A DNA stretch of 64,000 nt, taken from Pristionchus mayeri. Its lineage: Eukaryota; Nematoda; Chromadorea; Rhabditida; Neodiplogasteridae. This document shows, piece after piece, positions 1-11,560 of this stretch. Location of the stretch: positions 39,201,215 to 39,265,214 of the forward strand of contig BTRK01000003.1 of assembly GCA_036245805.1 (NCBI GenBank). The letters run 5' to 3'. The notes under the pieces are model-generated. The model saw only the letters and a program-made list of their open reading frames with translations. It ran no database searches and was not told the origin of the DNA. How positions within the stretch are numbered: the stretch's first letter is position 1; every line of letters starts with the position of its first letter. A program made the position numbers and the translations under genes.

Positions 1-178
1 TTCTAGGCAGGTTGGTGGGCGTGCGTTTCAGACGATCCACTAAAGTTTTGGAGAACTATGTTTGATAATTCACCATTGAGATTGCGGAGTTACAACAAAA
101 TTGTTGCTTGCATACTGATCCAGTGTTTCACTATATCACCAAAGTTGGCTAATAGCGTGATTGTTCGATGATTGGAAG
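1..178 (+). repeat. Left part of a segmental duplication (copy 1 of the 28.5 kb locus)
   Basis: This stretch aligns by eye with 28508-28682: both share the GTGCGTTTCA...CGATCCACTAAAGTT block and the GATCCAGTGTTTCACTATAT block in the same order. Homology breaks exactly where the TAGGGTTGG element starts at 179 and resumes near 1636. The duplicated locus is the 5' region of the membrane-protein gene at 28942. Confidence 0.8.
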
Positions 179-912
179 TAGGGTTGGTGAAATCGGGCCA
201 GCCCGGTATTCGAGTGAGTACTCGACTAGGAAAACCCTAATTTTAGCCCGAGTTGGCTCGAAACCCGATCGGGTGGCCCGACCTCGAGAGTGAAGAGTCG
301 AGCGGCTCGATTAGCCCGACTTGGCCCGACTAGCCCGACTCGGCCCGACTCGAGCCGAGTCGAACTCAGAGGGGCATTTCCGTATCCTGCTTACCATTAT
401 CGTTAGCAGCTAGATGGATAACTAGACTATTGGTGAAGTGATTGTGCTTTGCACCTTGTTGGCAAAAGACCCCGGTTCAACTCCGCATTCAATTTTTCGT
501 TTTTGCTCTATTTGTAGGTTACAGTTATGAAAGAAATGAGCAAAATGATAAACAATTTGAGCAAAAACATAACTGAATCGAACGGAATTGAACCAGATAC
601 TTTTTTTACTGAGGGTGCAAAATACAACCACTTGACTAACTGACTACTCCCTCGGAGAACCTCAAATTACATTGGTGAGAACGACGCGGAATTGCCCTTT
701 GCTTGCACTCGCAAGTCGGGCCGACTCGGGCCGAGACGGGCCGAGACGGGCCTAGTCGAGCCAGTCGGGCCATGTCGGGCCAGACTGGCTCGACTCTTCA
801 CTCGCACCATTTTCGAGCGGCCCGAGTGTTCAGGCTCGAGTCGAGCTGAGCCCGAGTCGAGTTTGAGAGCCGGTGCTCGACTGGCCCGACTCGGTTAGAT
901 CAATGTACTCGG
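179..912 (+). mobile_element. hAT-like non-autonomous element, degraded copy
   Basis: It starts TAGGGTTGGTGAAATCGGGC and is homologous along its length to the better preserved element at 56712-57358, including the inverted runs of GGCCCGACT-type repeats at both ends. Its right terminus is eroded, so the end near 912 is approximate. The left flank ATTGGAAG corresponds to the unoccupied sequence ATTGGCAG at 28676, which fixes the insertion point. Around 425-480 it carries a tRNA-like stretch with a perfect B-box (GGTTCAACTCC). The open frames inside are not convincing proteins. Confidence 0.7.
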
Positions 913-1327
913 AAGGTGTTTCCTCGCTAGAATATATCCCAATATCGAGCAATCGATCACTCTATTAGCATGAATCACTTGTTTACGTGCACCCAGCCAT
1001 TCGCATTAGCATGCGTTGTTTGCTTCGTCAATTACCCACCTTTTGCATACGTTGATGGCGAGTCGACCCAATCTAACGTTGTACTCACCTCACTTCGGTT
1101 CTTGGTCGTCGTCAAAGGATGTTGTTTTATTATGCGCTCTTTCTATAAATACTTATTATTATCTTTTCTCTCGTTCAAGGGTTTTGCAAGGGATTTCAAC
1201 TAGGATTATTCACGTAGTCGTATTGTGCGTTTCTGCGTTAACCTTCTTGTTTTCCGTTCGGCATTTCTCCTTGTCTACTTTCCATTTTACCTGGTCTTCC
1301 TTTTCTTCCTTTTGGTTATTGTCGTCT
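913..1327. other. No gene seen; sequence absent from the duplicate at 28.5 kb
   Basis: This belongs to the insertion that interrupts duplication copy 1. Two overlapping short frames (970-1203 and 1016-1348) have no recognisable features. Confidence 0.4.
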
Positions 1328-1535
1328 GTAGGTTCCTTCGGGAGCTGAGTGTTGTAGGTTCCTTCGGGAGCTGAGTGTTGTAGGTTCCTTCGGGAGCTGA
1401 GTGTTGTAGGTTCCTTCGGGAGCTGAGTGTTGTAGGTTCCTTCGGGAGCTGAGTGTTGTAGGTTCCTTCGGGAGCTGAGTGTTGTAGGTTCCTTCGGGAG
1501 CTGAGAGTAGTAGGTTCCTTCTGGAACTGAGAGTT
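1328..1535 (+). repeat. 26-bp minisatellite, 8 copies
   Basis: Eight head-to-tail copies of a 26-bp unit beginning GTAGGTTCCTTCGGGAGCTG start at 1328, 1354, 1380, 1406, 1432, 1458, 1484 and 1510. The first six are identical; the last two carry substitutions. Because 26 is not a multiple of 3, antisense frames show a rotating pseudo-peptide, which explains the 116-residue open frame here without any gene. Confidence 0.95.
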
Positions 1536-1635
1536 GTAACCGTGTGCGCCTCCTTGTCATTCCTGGCTACTTGTGAGTCGGGTGTGTACGGGAGTGTTAG
1601 GTATTCGGTGCACCAACCCTAATTGGGAGTTTGGT

Positions 1636-2010
1636 TGTATCATCAAAAAACAACTTAACGTATGCTCATTCTCTCTGCTTGCCTAGTTCCCGTTCAAGTC
1701 AAATTGCGAATGAAAAGTATGGGCATCAATAATTCGGTGATTCTTGTCATGACTTATGAGCACACCTCTTGTCCACTCCTTTGACTTTTACACAAGCTAA
1801 CAAAAGTTCTAGCTATTAAAAGTACGTGCCTTCTATTCCCCTGATTCCATCCCTTTCTCAGTCGTGATCTGGGGCGGAGTGTGCGTCAAGTACGAGATTG
1901 AGACGACGGGAATCGGAGAGAAGAGGAAGGCCATCGAGTGCCAGCAGCCGTAGGCAGGAAGGAGGCGAGGGATACGGTGGGACCGGGACTTAATTTTACT
2001 TCTCCGGCCT
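1636..2010 (+). pseudogene. Truncated copy of the first exon region of the 28942 membrane-protein gene
   Basis: The segment is homologous to about 28690-29060. The exon-like part (1866-1953) retains the peptide TGIGEKRK.IECQQP of gene 28942. The initiator ATG is ATT at 1897, a 22-bp block spanning the exon end and splice donor is missing, and a TAG follows at 1951. Exons 2-4 are absent downstream. It is therefore a dead 5' fragment of a duplicated gene. Seen directly by alignment to the intact copy. Confidence 0.75.
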
Positions 2011-2820
2011 TAATAGAAGGGGAGAATGAGAAAATGATTTTCATTTAGACGATGAGGCTGGGTTGCAGCAAATTGCTCATGGGAGGAAAGCTCTAAGATT
2101 GGTGAGACCATGAGAAAAGAGCTACGGTATGGATAAGTAGATTAAGGTTGACTTTTTCTCTCATTAGATAATATTGGTCAAAGAAGAGAAGGATTTACGG
2201 TATATTTCCCACTGTTGACTTGTTTTGTAAAAGCATAAATTAAATGCTGAAAATTCAATTTTTCCACCAGGTTTTCTCTGGTTTCAAACCGTCACATTAA
2301 CCACCAGCACACAACACGGGTGGCACTCTGTTCAGAATCGTACAGGTTTTTCACAAACCTGTGCTTCTGGCCATAGCGTCGATAAAACTCGTTTTTTATC
2401 CTACCGGAAATTATTTAAAGAGAGAGCTTGCGTGATTGAATAAAGATTGAATTTTTGAGAAAGCAAAAAATTTCATTGTGACGTACACCAACCGAATGAG
2501 GAGACAATGCTTCGCCAGTGATTGTTAACAAGAAATAAAGCACGAAAAAGATACAAGTACAATTATCAATTAGCCGTCTGTTTCTGGTTGCGCACTTACC
2601 ACATTGGCAAAAATACGATGAGGGGTCAATGGTTCCTGGCAAGTTGGTCAAAATTAATAATGATGGTCAAATCAGGAGTACCCGTGAATTCGTTGCTTTG
2701 CGATGCAATACATTAGGTATTGGAAGATCGAACATCAATTTTTATAGGGCGCGTTTTTCCAAGTAAAATTTTAAAAAATGTTGATATCTCTCAAGATCAG
2801 ATATCGGTTATCAAAGATCA
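2011..2820. other. Intergenic, no gene recognised
   Basis: No convincing coding frame or element end is visible. Short frames at 2415-2716 on both strands lack domain or splice context. Confidence 0.4.
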
Positions 2821-2828
2821 GTGACCGA

Positions 2829-2940
2829 TAGTGATGGCAAATCGGCGCGCGCTCTCCTCGTTTCGCACGCTCTCTCGCTCTGTCTGACCGGTGAGAGAGC
2901 GTGTGAAACGAGGAGAGCGCGCGCCGATTTGGCATCACTA
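2829..2940. mobile_element. 112-bp palindromic hAT-like MITE with perfect 8-bp target duplication
   Basis: A near-perfect hairpin begins TAGTGATGGCAAATCGG and ends in its complement CCGATTTGGCATCACTA, with arms of about 50 bp. It is flanked on both sides by GTGACCGA (2821-2828 and 2941-2948). An 8-bp duplication plus a terminal YARNG motif (TAGTG) fits the hAT superfamily. Confidence 0.85.
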
Positions 2941-3029
2941 GTGACCGACACTTGTTTCTTGGGCTTGATCGATTGGTTTCTCTCGAAATAGTGATTGGCT
3001 GATTTTTTTTGTCTAACAACTGGTATACT

Positions 3030-3330
3030 TGCTTTGCCACGGGTGAATTGGAAAGAAGTTGTAAGGGAGAATATGGTTTCACCCTATCGGTGTCTCGTGT
3101 GGATCGCTTAGGAAAATGTTGAATGCACTCTGCGTAGAACAACAATAATAAATAATACGAGACGAACGGTCAGCCGTTGTACAATTTTTTTTAAAAATTT
3201 GTTTGTGCCCTGAGAAGTTCTGGTTTCATCCCGTCATCACCATAATTCAGTATGTGGTAGCAACGCTCTCGCACGATCACTTATGGTGAACAACAAATAA
3301 ATGATTTTATTTTTTACATCAAATTTAAGC
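3030..3330 (+). repeat. Degenerate modular repeat, D1-D2 modules
   Basis: It contains the recurring blocks GTAGAACAACAATAA...AATAATACGAGA and TGTGCCCTGAGAAGTTCTGG followed by a TTTCATCCCGTCAT block. Both also occur near 15.1, 17.4, 18.0, 43.8, 52.3, 53.3 and 54.7 kb in the same orientation. Confidence 0.7.
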
Positions 3331-3594
3331 AAATTTAAATACTCAATCGACAAAACATCACTAAATGGAATGGGGAGGATAACCACAACTTATGCACACT
3401 CCCGAAATTATCAAACAAGCTAACTATATGCCCCCACTATCAATTAAGATTGTTCGGTCTACAAATTTACAACAACATACTTTTGTTTGTCGTGAAAGGA
3501 ATGAGCATATCACTATGCTGAACGGCATCGAATCGCCATGTGGTTCTATTAGAACAAAATAAGGCGACTACAATTGATAGCAGATACTACCTCT

Positions 3595-3894
3595 CTAATT
3601 CCGCGCAAGGATGATTACGACGTTAAGGAGAACGTGGTTCGATTCAAGCAGGGAAATCAACTCATCACGTACAAATTGGCTGATAGAGATGGTTGGTGTA
3701 TCTATGAATATTGTAATCTTGAGTGGTACGATGATAATAATAATTTGATTTAAGATGTATGGATTTGTGTACATTGCATAATTGTTGTTCGACCTTGCTA
3801 TGCCTAATTTAGCACTTGTGAAACAGGCATTTTTTAAGTGATCAAAATATTGATACACCAACTTCCTGCGCATAATATGATACGCATGCGACCA
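3595..3894 (+). repeat. Degenerate modular repeat, J-E modules
   Basis: It matches 57555-57760 over its length (GATGATTACGACG, GATGGTTGGTG, AAGATGTATGGA blocks). In one frame it retains an RF[KE]QGNQ-type peptide also found near 40.2 and 48.0 kb, which hints that the module may derive from coding sequence. It is interrupted by stops and is not a gene now. Confidence 0.55.
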
Positions 3895-4154
3895 TCGAAC
3901 TCGGGAGCCTTGTCATACAAGGGTCCCGAGTTCGATCCCCCGCCTGGGTAGACCAAGAACCTCTATCCCCCCGGGTCGGTGAATTGGCAGTGACCTCGGT
4001 CGCGAAAGGTAACGTTCCCTAGAAGCACTTTATACAGCAGGGATACGTAGTCCTAGCAGTAGTCGGCCTCACAGCACTACACCACCTAGCGTAGTTGTTT
4101 ACGACTGTAAAATCGCTTGACGTGGCTGCACCTTTACCTTTTACCTTTTTTTAA
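3895..4154 (+). mobile_element. SINE-like retroposon with tRNA-like B-box and 7-bp target duplication
   Basis: The 260-bp insert is bounded by the direct repeat GCGACCA (3888-3894 and 4155-4161). It splits a module that reads GCGACCAGAAAGA when uninterrupted, as near 16.17 and 58.0 kb. Near its 5' end lies GAGTTCGATCC (3928-3938), a pol III B-box-like motif preceded by a small hairpin. The 3' end is a simple ACCTTTT-type tail. The A-box is not evident, so the copy may be 5'-truncated, or it may be the 3' end of a LINE. Confidence 0.65.
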
Positions 4155-4161
4155 GCGACCA

Positions 4162-5625
4162 GAAAGACACTTATACACTTAACCGTCACTTGTCGTTGTA
4201 AATTTGGTCATTTGTTGTTGGAGATAGAGAAGGAACAACTACATCTACAACCCGAGGGAATATCGCTCGTCAATCATTAAGAGATTCAAATGAATTAATT
4301 GATTTTTTTTGTAGTAAGAAATGACAAAATGAGATATCGACGAGAATAAAAAATCTCCTTCTAATAACGATTGTCGGAACCCGGAACTCACTGGTGCTCA
4401 AAACTAAAAAAAAATTTTGTGAGAAAAAGTGTTTCCTTCTGTCTGATCGAGTTGATGAACGTGTTATCGGCGGCAAGGAGAAATGGCCCGACACAAGCAT
4501 GGACATCAGTCGAACAGGGCGAATAAACAAGTGATGGTGAGAGAATTTTTCTCTGATCTGAATATAAGAAGCATCGCTGATAATTTTTTTTATGTTTGCG
4601 GGTGGCAAGAGAGACACTTCTATCTTTCCATGGCGTAACATGAAGTAAACTTGAAACATGAGCATTTGATTGATTTTTTAGAACTTTCTGTGAATGTTTG
4701 TAATCGAAAAAACCGCCGGATGATTGATCGTTTTATGCCCAGTGTAGCACGACTGCAACTATGAAGGCTCAAATACTTGGGATATTTTTGCTTCCTCGAA
4801 ACAGAATTCGTGAGTGGAGAAAAGCCCTATTCTGCTCATTGCAGTATTCATTTGTCGTCTATGCACATTGGTGCTTCCAGGTGAATATGTGACTCTGTTG
4901 TTAGACGGTTGTGTATTGTGACACTCGCTGCGGCTGATAAATTTTGAAAAAATACTATCACAGCCCAAAATGTTCTCCTCATCATGTTCTTGTCTCTTCC
5001 ACCGCTGCTGCCTATTATCTTCGATGTCCTCGGCTACGACCTCTACACAGAGTTGGTGATCATGAATTGAAACCAGTATCACCGTAAGTGAGTATGTAAA
5101 TATTTTTAACTTTGTTAGTCAGCATAGTTGATCGAACAAAGCTCTTATGTTCCCAATCAAAAATAACTAGACATTCTAGATATAATTTTATATCACAAAA
5201 CACCGATAAATTAAACATCTCAACCAGCCACTTGTCATTTTCCTACCGAATCTGGCCACTTCTCCCTTCGTTCTTGGTGGAAAGGGAGATAAAGTATCTG
5301 TCGTGAACTTTTTATCTACATATATGTATACTTGTTCGCTCACAAAATTTGGAATGATCGATTCCCCACCTTCCTATGGTCAATGTAGTAAGTGTGCAGC
5401 CAGAAAGATACGGGTTGGCCATATTGATAATTTCAGCTAGTTATTTTTCCCACGCTTTTTTCTTGTTGGAACGTAAATGTGACTGGTAATTTGTTAATGG
5501 GAACTGAGTTAATAATACGAATTACCAGATCTCTTTCTATCAAGTAGGTGGAGGAAGATGGAACGCCACTGCATACAATCTCCAAGGAAGTAGCGTTTAA
5601 ACGCTGCCTCCTTGGAAACGTTTGT
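4162..5625 (+). repeat. Decayed modular repeat region, no gene
   Basis: It contains degenerate E, F and A modules, for example GTAAGTGTGCAGCCAGAAAG near 5390 and ACCAGATCTCT near 5526. The open frames at 4270-4665 and 4759-5082 on the minus strand run antisense to these modules and show no domain. Confidence 0.5.
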
Positions 5626-5626
5626 T

Positions 5627-8600
5627 GATCAAATATCACGGGTATCAAGAGTCAGTGGAGGTGCCCTGGAACAATTTGCAAAAAGTTTTGACCACATCAT
5701 TCATATTATGGTATATTCATACCCTGGAGGGAACTAATTGAAATTTATAGACCGTTTGTCCCGGAACCGGCTTTTAGGAATTTCCCGGTTTTTAATCCGG
5801 AACTGCTGTATTCCAGCTTCCTGAAGAGCTAGAGAGGTGGCATTGGGCTCAAAATGTTCGAAAAATTATTTCCAACAACTTTCCTGTTGACAGGAAAATT
5901 GTGGGACTGCAAATAAAACATATGTCATTGAGAAACTTTTCATTTTTCGTTGTTTTCCTGTTATCTAAAATGTCTGTGACACTTATGAGAGACTTTTTGA
6001 GTAGGTGAACATATGTTTGGCATTAGCAAAAAATCGAACCCCTCCATAATGTGTATACATGTAGTACTGGTTGAGTACTACTCAGACGTGGCATATTTAG
6101 TGTTCTAGATCAAGGGCTCGGGAATGAGATGTACTCTGGTTCAAAAATTTCAATTTTCGAATTTTGCCGTTTCGCGATTGATCTGATCGATTCATATCTC
6201 TAAAAATTCATAATATTTACTTGAGTGCACCTACCAAGTTTCATCAGAATCGGATGAAAAGTCGACGTGAAAACATCAATTTTCGATTAATATTATTTTT
6301 AGCTATTTCAGATATGGTGGTATTGACACTTTTTATTAGCTTGATTTGTAGCTCTCACTGATTACTATTTACTATAAAATTTTGAGCGAAAAATAAAAAT
6401 ACATGTCTGGCGAAATTTTCGAAAAACCGAAAAAAGTCAGTTCGTAATAAAGTTTCAGGCTAAATCGGCGAACATTGATGGATTTTTGAATCATTTAGAA
6501 TTTGAATGTTTCAGTGCTGAACCTAACTGGTACATAACGGAGAACAACTGAAATCATTAGCTAATGAGCTGAAATCGACCAGAGGTTACACTTGTGTAAT
6601 GGTGCATTTCACAAATTGCAGTAATTGACCGCTATCACTTCAAATGTATTGAAACCGTAATTTCGATACAAGTATTGACTATAGTTCATGAAAGTTTGCG
6701 AGAAAACTACATGCGCAATAAATTCAGGCAATTTGTAAAATACGCCATTACACAAGTGTAACCTCTGGTCGATTTCAGCTCATTAGCGAATGATTTCAGG
6801 TGTTCTCTGTTATGTGCCAGTTAGGTTCAGCACTAAAACATTCAAATTTTAAATGATTCAAAAATCCATAAATTTTCGGCGAAGTATTCTCATGAGAGGA
6901 TACGGTAGCCTGAAACTTTATTACGAACTGACTTTTTTCGGCTTTTCGAAAAATTTCGCCAGACATGTATTTTTATTTTTCGCTCAAAATTTTATAGTAA
7001 ACAGTAATCAGTGAGAGCTACAAATCAAGCTAATAAAAAGTGTCAATACCACCATATCTGAAATAGCTAAAAATAATATTAATCGAAAATTGATGTTTTC
7101 ACGTCGACTTTTCATCCGATTCTGATGAAACTTGGTAGGTGCACTCAAGTAAATATTATGAATTTTTAGAGATATGAATCGATCAGATCCATCGAAAAAC
7201 GGCAAAATTCGAAAATTGAAATTTTTGAACCAGAGTACATCTCATTCCCGAACCCTTGATCTAGAACACTACATATGCCACATCTGAGTAGTACTCACCG
7301 AGTACTACATGTCTACACATTATGGAGGGATTCGATTTTTTTGCTAATGCCAAGGGTATCTACAAATATGTTCACTCACTCAAAAAGTCTCTCTTATTCA
7401 TTCGCTTAGTAAATGATGGAGAAATGTTAAAACCGTTTTTCCTGCTTGTTTCATCATTTCTGGCATAAGCTTAAGCTCCTATAAACGAGAAATGCATTGA
7501 AAATTAAGTTACTGAGAAATCGATTTTGCAGCAAAAGAATAAATTATACTGATTTTGTGAGGTAAGAACATAGTGAATTTTATTGCAGATTATGAAACTA
7601 TGAGTCCATAAGGATTAAACGAAAAAAAAAATTGCCTTTCGGAGAGGGATGAATTTTGCTAAATCGCTCTAAAAATCGAACTTTGCGATTTACCGATATT
7701 AAATATTCCTACTACAGATTCTAAGAAATTTAACCTTTTATTTTTTATATTAAATGTGTATGGTCTCAGTAGTTTGTTTTCACAATTCCCTATCATTTAA
7801 AGAGCAAATGGTTAAATGGCAAAGACATTTTAGATAAACAGGAATACAACGAAAAATCGCAAAGTCCGATATTTAGAGCAATCTAGCACAATTCATCCCT
7901 CTCTGAATGACTTATTTATTTGTTATTAAAAGTATATGGACTCATAGCTTCATGTTCTGCAATAAAAATCACTATGTTCTTGTATCACAAAATCAGTATA
8001 ATTTATTCTTTTGCTGCAAAATCGATTTGTCAATAACTGAATTTGCAATGCATTTCTCGTTTCTAGGAGCTTAAGCTTATGCCAAAAATGATGAAACAAG
8101 CTGGAAAAACGGTTTTAACATTTAACCATCACTTACTAAGCAAATCGATAAGTGTCACAGACATTTTAGATAAACAGGAAAACAACGAAAAATGAAAAGT
8201 CAGACATTTAGATCGATCTAGCAAAATTCATCCCTCTCCGAATGACTAATTTATTTTTTAATTAAATGTGTATCAACTCAGTATTTCATAATCTGCAATA
8301 AAATTCACTATGTTCGCACCTCCCAAAATCAGCATAATTTATTATTTTGCTTCAAAATCAGTTTCTCAATGACATTTTTTATTTGCAGTCCCACAATTTT
8401 TCTATCAACAGAAAAGTTGTTGGAAATAATTTTCCGAACATTTTGAGCCCTATGCCATTTCTCTAGCTCTTCAGGAATCTGATATACAGCAGTTCCGGAT
8501 TAAAAACCGGGAAATTCCTAAAAGCCGGTTCCGGGACAAACGGTCTATAAATTTCAATCAGTTCCCTGGAGTGTATGAATATACCATAATATGAATGATG

Positions 8601-8672
8601 TGGTCGAAACTTTTTCCAAATTGTTCCTGAAGAGCTCATTTTTCCTCCAGTGACTCGTGATACTCGTGATAT
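5627..8672. mobile_element. Composite foldback element, about 3 kb, with nested palindromes
   Basis: The outer arms (about 5627-5985 and 8150-8672) are reverse complements, including the GGAACCGGCTTTTAGGAATT block near 5763 and its complement near 8515. Inside are two further palindromes: 5985-7392 (arms of about 700 bp) and 7393-8150. No coding capacity is seen; the 65-aa frame at 7008-7205 reads within an arm. Confidence 0.8.
5985..7392. mobile_element. 1.4-kb near-perfect palindrome nested in the 5.6-8.7 kb foldback
   Basis: The left terminus AGAGACTTTTTGAGTAGGTG is mirrored at the right by CACTCACTCAAAAAGTCTCT. The arms meet near 6690. The same terminus occurs in the next palindrome (8667-10082), so the two are related. 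Confidence 0.8.
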
Positions 8673-10082
8673 CAGAGACTTTTTGAGTCAGTGAACATAT
8701 TTGTAGATACACTTGGCAAAGTGCGAAAAATCGAAATCGCCCTAGATGTAAAATTTTTAATTAATTCAGAAGGGTGGGTAGATACGTTTTTGACTTCACT
8801 ATAAGTTAGAGCGGTATGCGTGCTGTTCATATAAAAAAATAAAAAGACATTAAAAATACAGTTTGTGAGAAATCATCAAAAATATGTAAAAAGTCAATTC
8901 TCGATCATCCCGAAACTACCGTACTCTACGCAGCCGGAAGTATATGTATTGTCCTAGTTTTGAAATATAGGGGGTCATGGTCCAAAAGTCGGTCGGTAGG
9001 TCAATGGTAGTTCAAGACTAGTTACCGTACCCAATCGATCGTACAGTACCACCAGATACCGTATACCACCACCGTAACCCACGATTATCGCGAACTAACT
9101 TTATTTTTAAAAAGTCCTGGTACCATGCCCAATCGATTATACAGTACCCAGGTAACTACCGGTCAGATCCAGTTCCTTGGGTCAAACAATTTTCTAAAAA
9201 TCCAAAATTGAGCGAACAAATATTTTAAAGTATCATAATGTATCTCTAATTACCGTAGAATCAGTTTATGATCGATTTGGAATTTTTAGAAAAATTTTCG
9301 AAATTTTTAGAAAAATGTTTGACCCAAGGAACTGGATCTGACCCATGGAACTGGGTTACGGCAGTTACCTGGGTACTGTATAATCGATTGGGCATGGTAC
9401 CAGGACTTTTTAAAAATAAAGTTAGTTCGCGATAATCGTGGGTTACGGTAGTGATATACGGTATCTGGTGGTACTGTATGATCGATTGGGTACGGTAACT
9501 AGTCTTGACCTACCATTGACCTACCGACCGACTTTTGGACCATGACCCCCTATTCATGGTTCAAAACTAGGACAATCAATATACTTCCGGCTCCCTAGAG
9601 TACGGTAGTTTCGGGATGATCGAGAATTGACTTTTTACATATTTTTGATGATTTCTCACAAACTATATTTTTAATTTATTTTTATTTTTTTATATGAACA
9701 GCATGCATACCGCTCTAACTTATAGTGAAGTCAAAAACGTATCTACCCACCCTTCTGAATTAATTAAAAATTTTCGAAAAATTATTTTCGCTGTTTCGTC
9801 ACGAGTTGATGCCCAATCATTCTAGAATTTGTCACATACAAACCATGGAATATTAGTGATTTTTTGAGACATCAGTCATTTAAATCGGTTTCGAAATGAG
9901 AAAATTCGAAATTTGAAATTTCTGAAATAAGTGTGCCCCATTTCGCAGAGAGTGATCTAGAACACTCCATATGTGGCACCCGAGCTATGCTCGTCGAGTA
10001 CTACACGTGGGCACATTTAGGGCGATTTCGATTTTTCGCACTTTGCCAAGCATATGTTCACTGACTGAAAAAGTTTCTCATA
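8667..10082. mobile_element. 1.4-kb palindromic element containing TACSGTA-rich core
   Basis: Its ends are AGAGACTTTTTGAGTCAGTG and a complementary CACTGACTGAAAAAGTTTCT, and the arms meet near 9290. The core (8990-9540) carries many TACCGTA/TACGGTA heptamers and repeats of GTTCCTTGGGTC. The same core reappears as a palindrome at 51589-52078. Confidence 0.8.
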
Positions 10083-10139
10083 TATCGTATTATTATGAGT
10101 TTGTTGCATGTAAAACAAGCTTTTATTGTCGAGAATTCA

Positions 10140-11560
10140 TAATCTAAATCTAACTTGATTATCTGAGCCTGTAAACTCGCTGGTGCTCAAATCTCAATAT
10201 TATTTAATTTTGAATAATTATTTTTTTCCTTCTATCAGGACAGGCGAAGAACCCGTTGTTATGTCACGATGTACGAATTGAAGTGCGAAAACAGTTGACG
10301 AGATCAGGATCCTTCATCTTCCGTCTATTTTGCAGTGTGCGCTCCTCGAATGGGAAAGTGAAGGATGAGCTGAAGATGGACGTGAGTATACTTTTCTTCG
10401 CCTGCCTAGAATTTTTCATTGCCGGTCTTTCCAAAAAATCACACTTGTAACTTCTCGGTTCCACTTTTTATTTAATTGGTCTACGATTGATTCCGCGCCG
10501 ATTCTGTCACATTGCGTTAAAATGGTATTTGATTCCCAGTAGAATAGAATCAATTATAGATCTCACAAGCTCGCTTGCAATTTCAGTTCCGTTGGCCTAA
10601 CAGACACATTTGCAGAAATTAGCATACTTTTTTTTATATTTTTATTCGGTTACTCAATAAGATGATTACAGTATTTGTGTAGAGCTTAGAAAGTAAGGCA
10701 ACTTTTGAAATTAATCTAGAGCATGAACTGGATGATTTGTAGTTGGAGTGTGAAGGTGACTGGTAATTTGTTTGCAATAATTGTATCTTCTCACACCTCG
10801 TCGCGTGTCTCTCTCAAAGGAGTAACGGAAACGAAGAAGTATCGCCATTGCCCAACTGAGTATCTGTGTGTTGATCTTTGATCTTCAATTATGATATTAA
10901 AGAAGAATGACTTGATCAATGACTTGAGCGATTGGATTTAGAGAAAATAACGGCGCTATTGACCAGAATTCTTAATCTCGACTGGTTTCATCCTCTCATC
11001 ATCACAATTGAGTACACACAGGCAGAGCTCATCTACACTTTCGTAGAACAACCAAAGTACTGCCTAATAACTGAATTAGAGTGAGAAAACAGTTAAATAG
11101 ATCGATTTAGTTTGCAGTGCAGCCTCGCTACTGCTGCAGCTGAAGCATGATGATTTGATACTATGAAATGTGTTAATGACGCGAATTATAATATCCAGTT
11201 GCGTGTCTATCTTGGATAGAAGAAAACAGGAAGTGAGGTGACAGGAAGTGATCTATTAAATTTAATTAGGAATACAGAGTGAGCAATTATTTGATTTGCA
11301 AACCCAAAGAATGAGAAATTGACCTTAAATATATAATTTGATCTTATGCAACATCTTAGAACCTGGAATCTCGCTGCTTCTCAATTCTCGACATAAATGC
11401 ATTTTGAGTATTCGTTTATTTCTTCTGGCCTACTGTGATTAGGAACTAGTATCGATGGGCTTGATGTATGAATTTGATTCGCGAAGTGGAGTACTAGCCC
11501 CTCTGCAACTGTGGCTGCAGCATTTGGAGATTCGGCAGTTACTCAACCTACATGGAGGCA
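10140..11560 (+). repeat. Degenerate modular repeat units (B, C, A, D2, B, C)
   Basis: B modules (GTAAACTCGCTGGTGCTCAA near 10169 and a variant near 11360) are followed by C modules. D2-like sequence lies near 10980 and A-like sequence near 10760. The frames 10256-10450 and 10264-10464 are opposite-strand readings of the C module and are not called as genes. Confidence 0.6.

Noticed and set aside
1328..1535. CRISPR-like array
   Set aside because: Contiguous tandem repeat with no spacers in a eukaryotic context.
1210..1560. 116-aa minus-strand open frame with repeated PEGTYNTQLPKEP-like units
   Set aside because: It is a translation of the 26-bp minisatellite; the apparent peptide repeat arises because the unit length is not a multiple of three.
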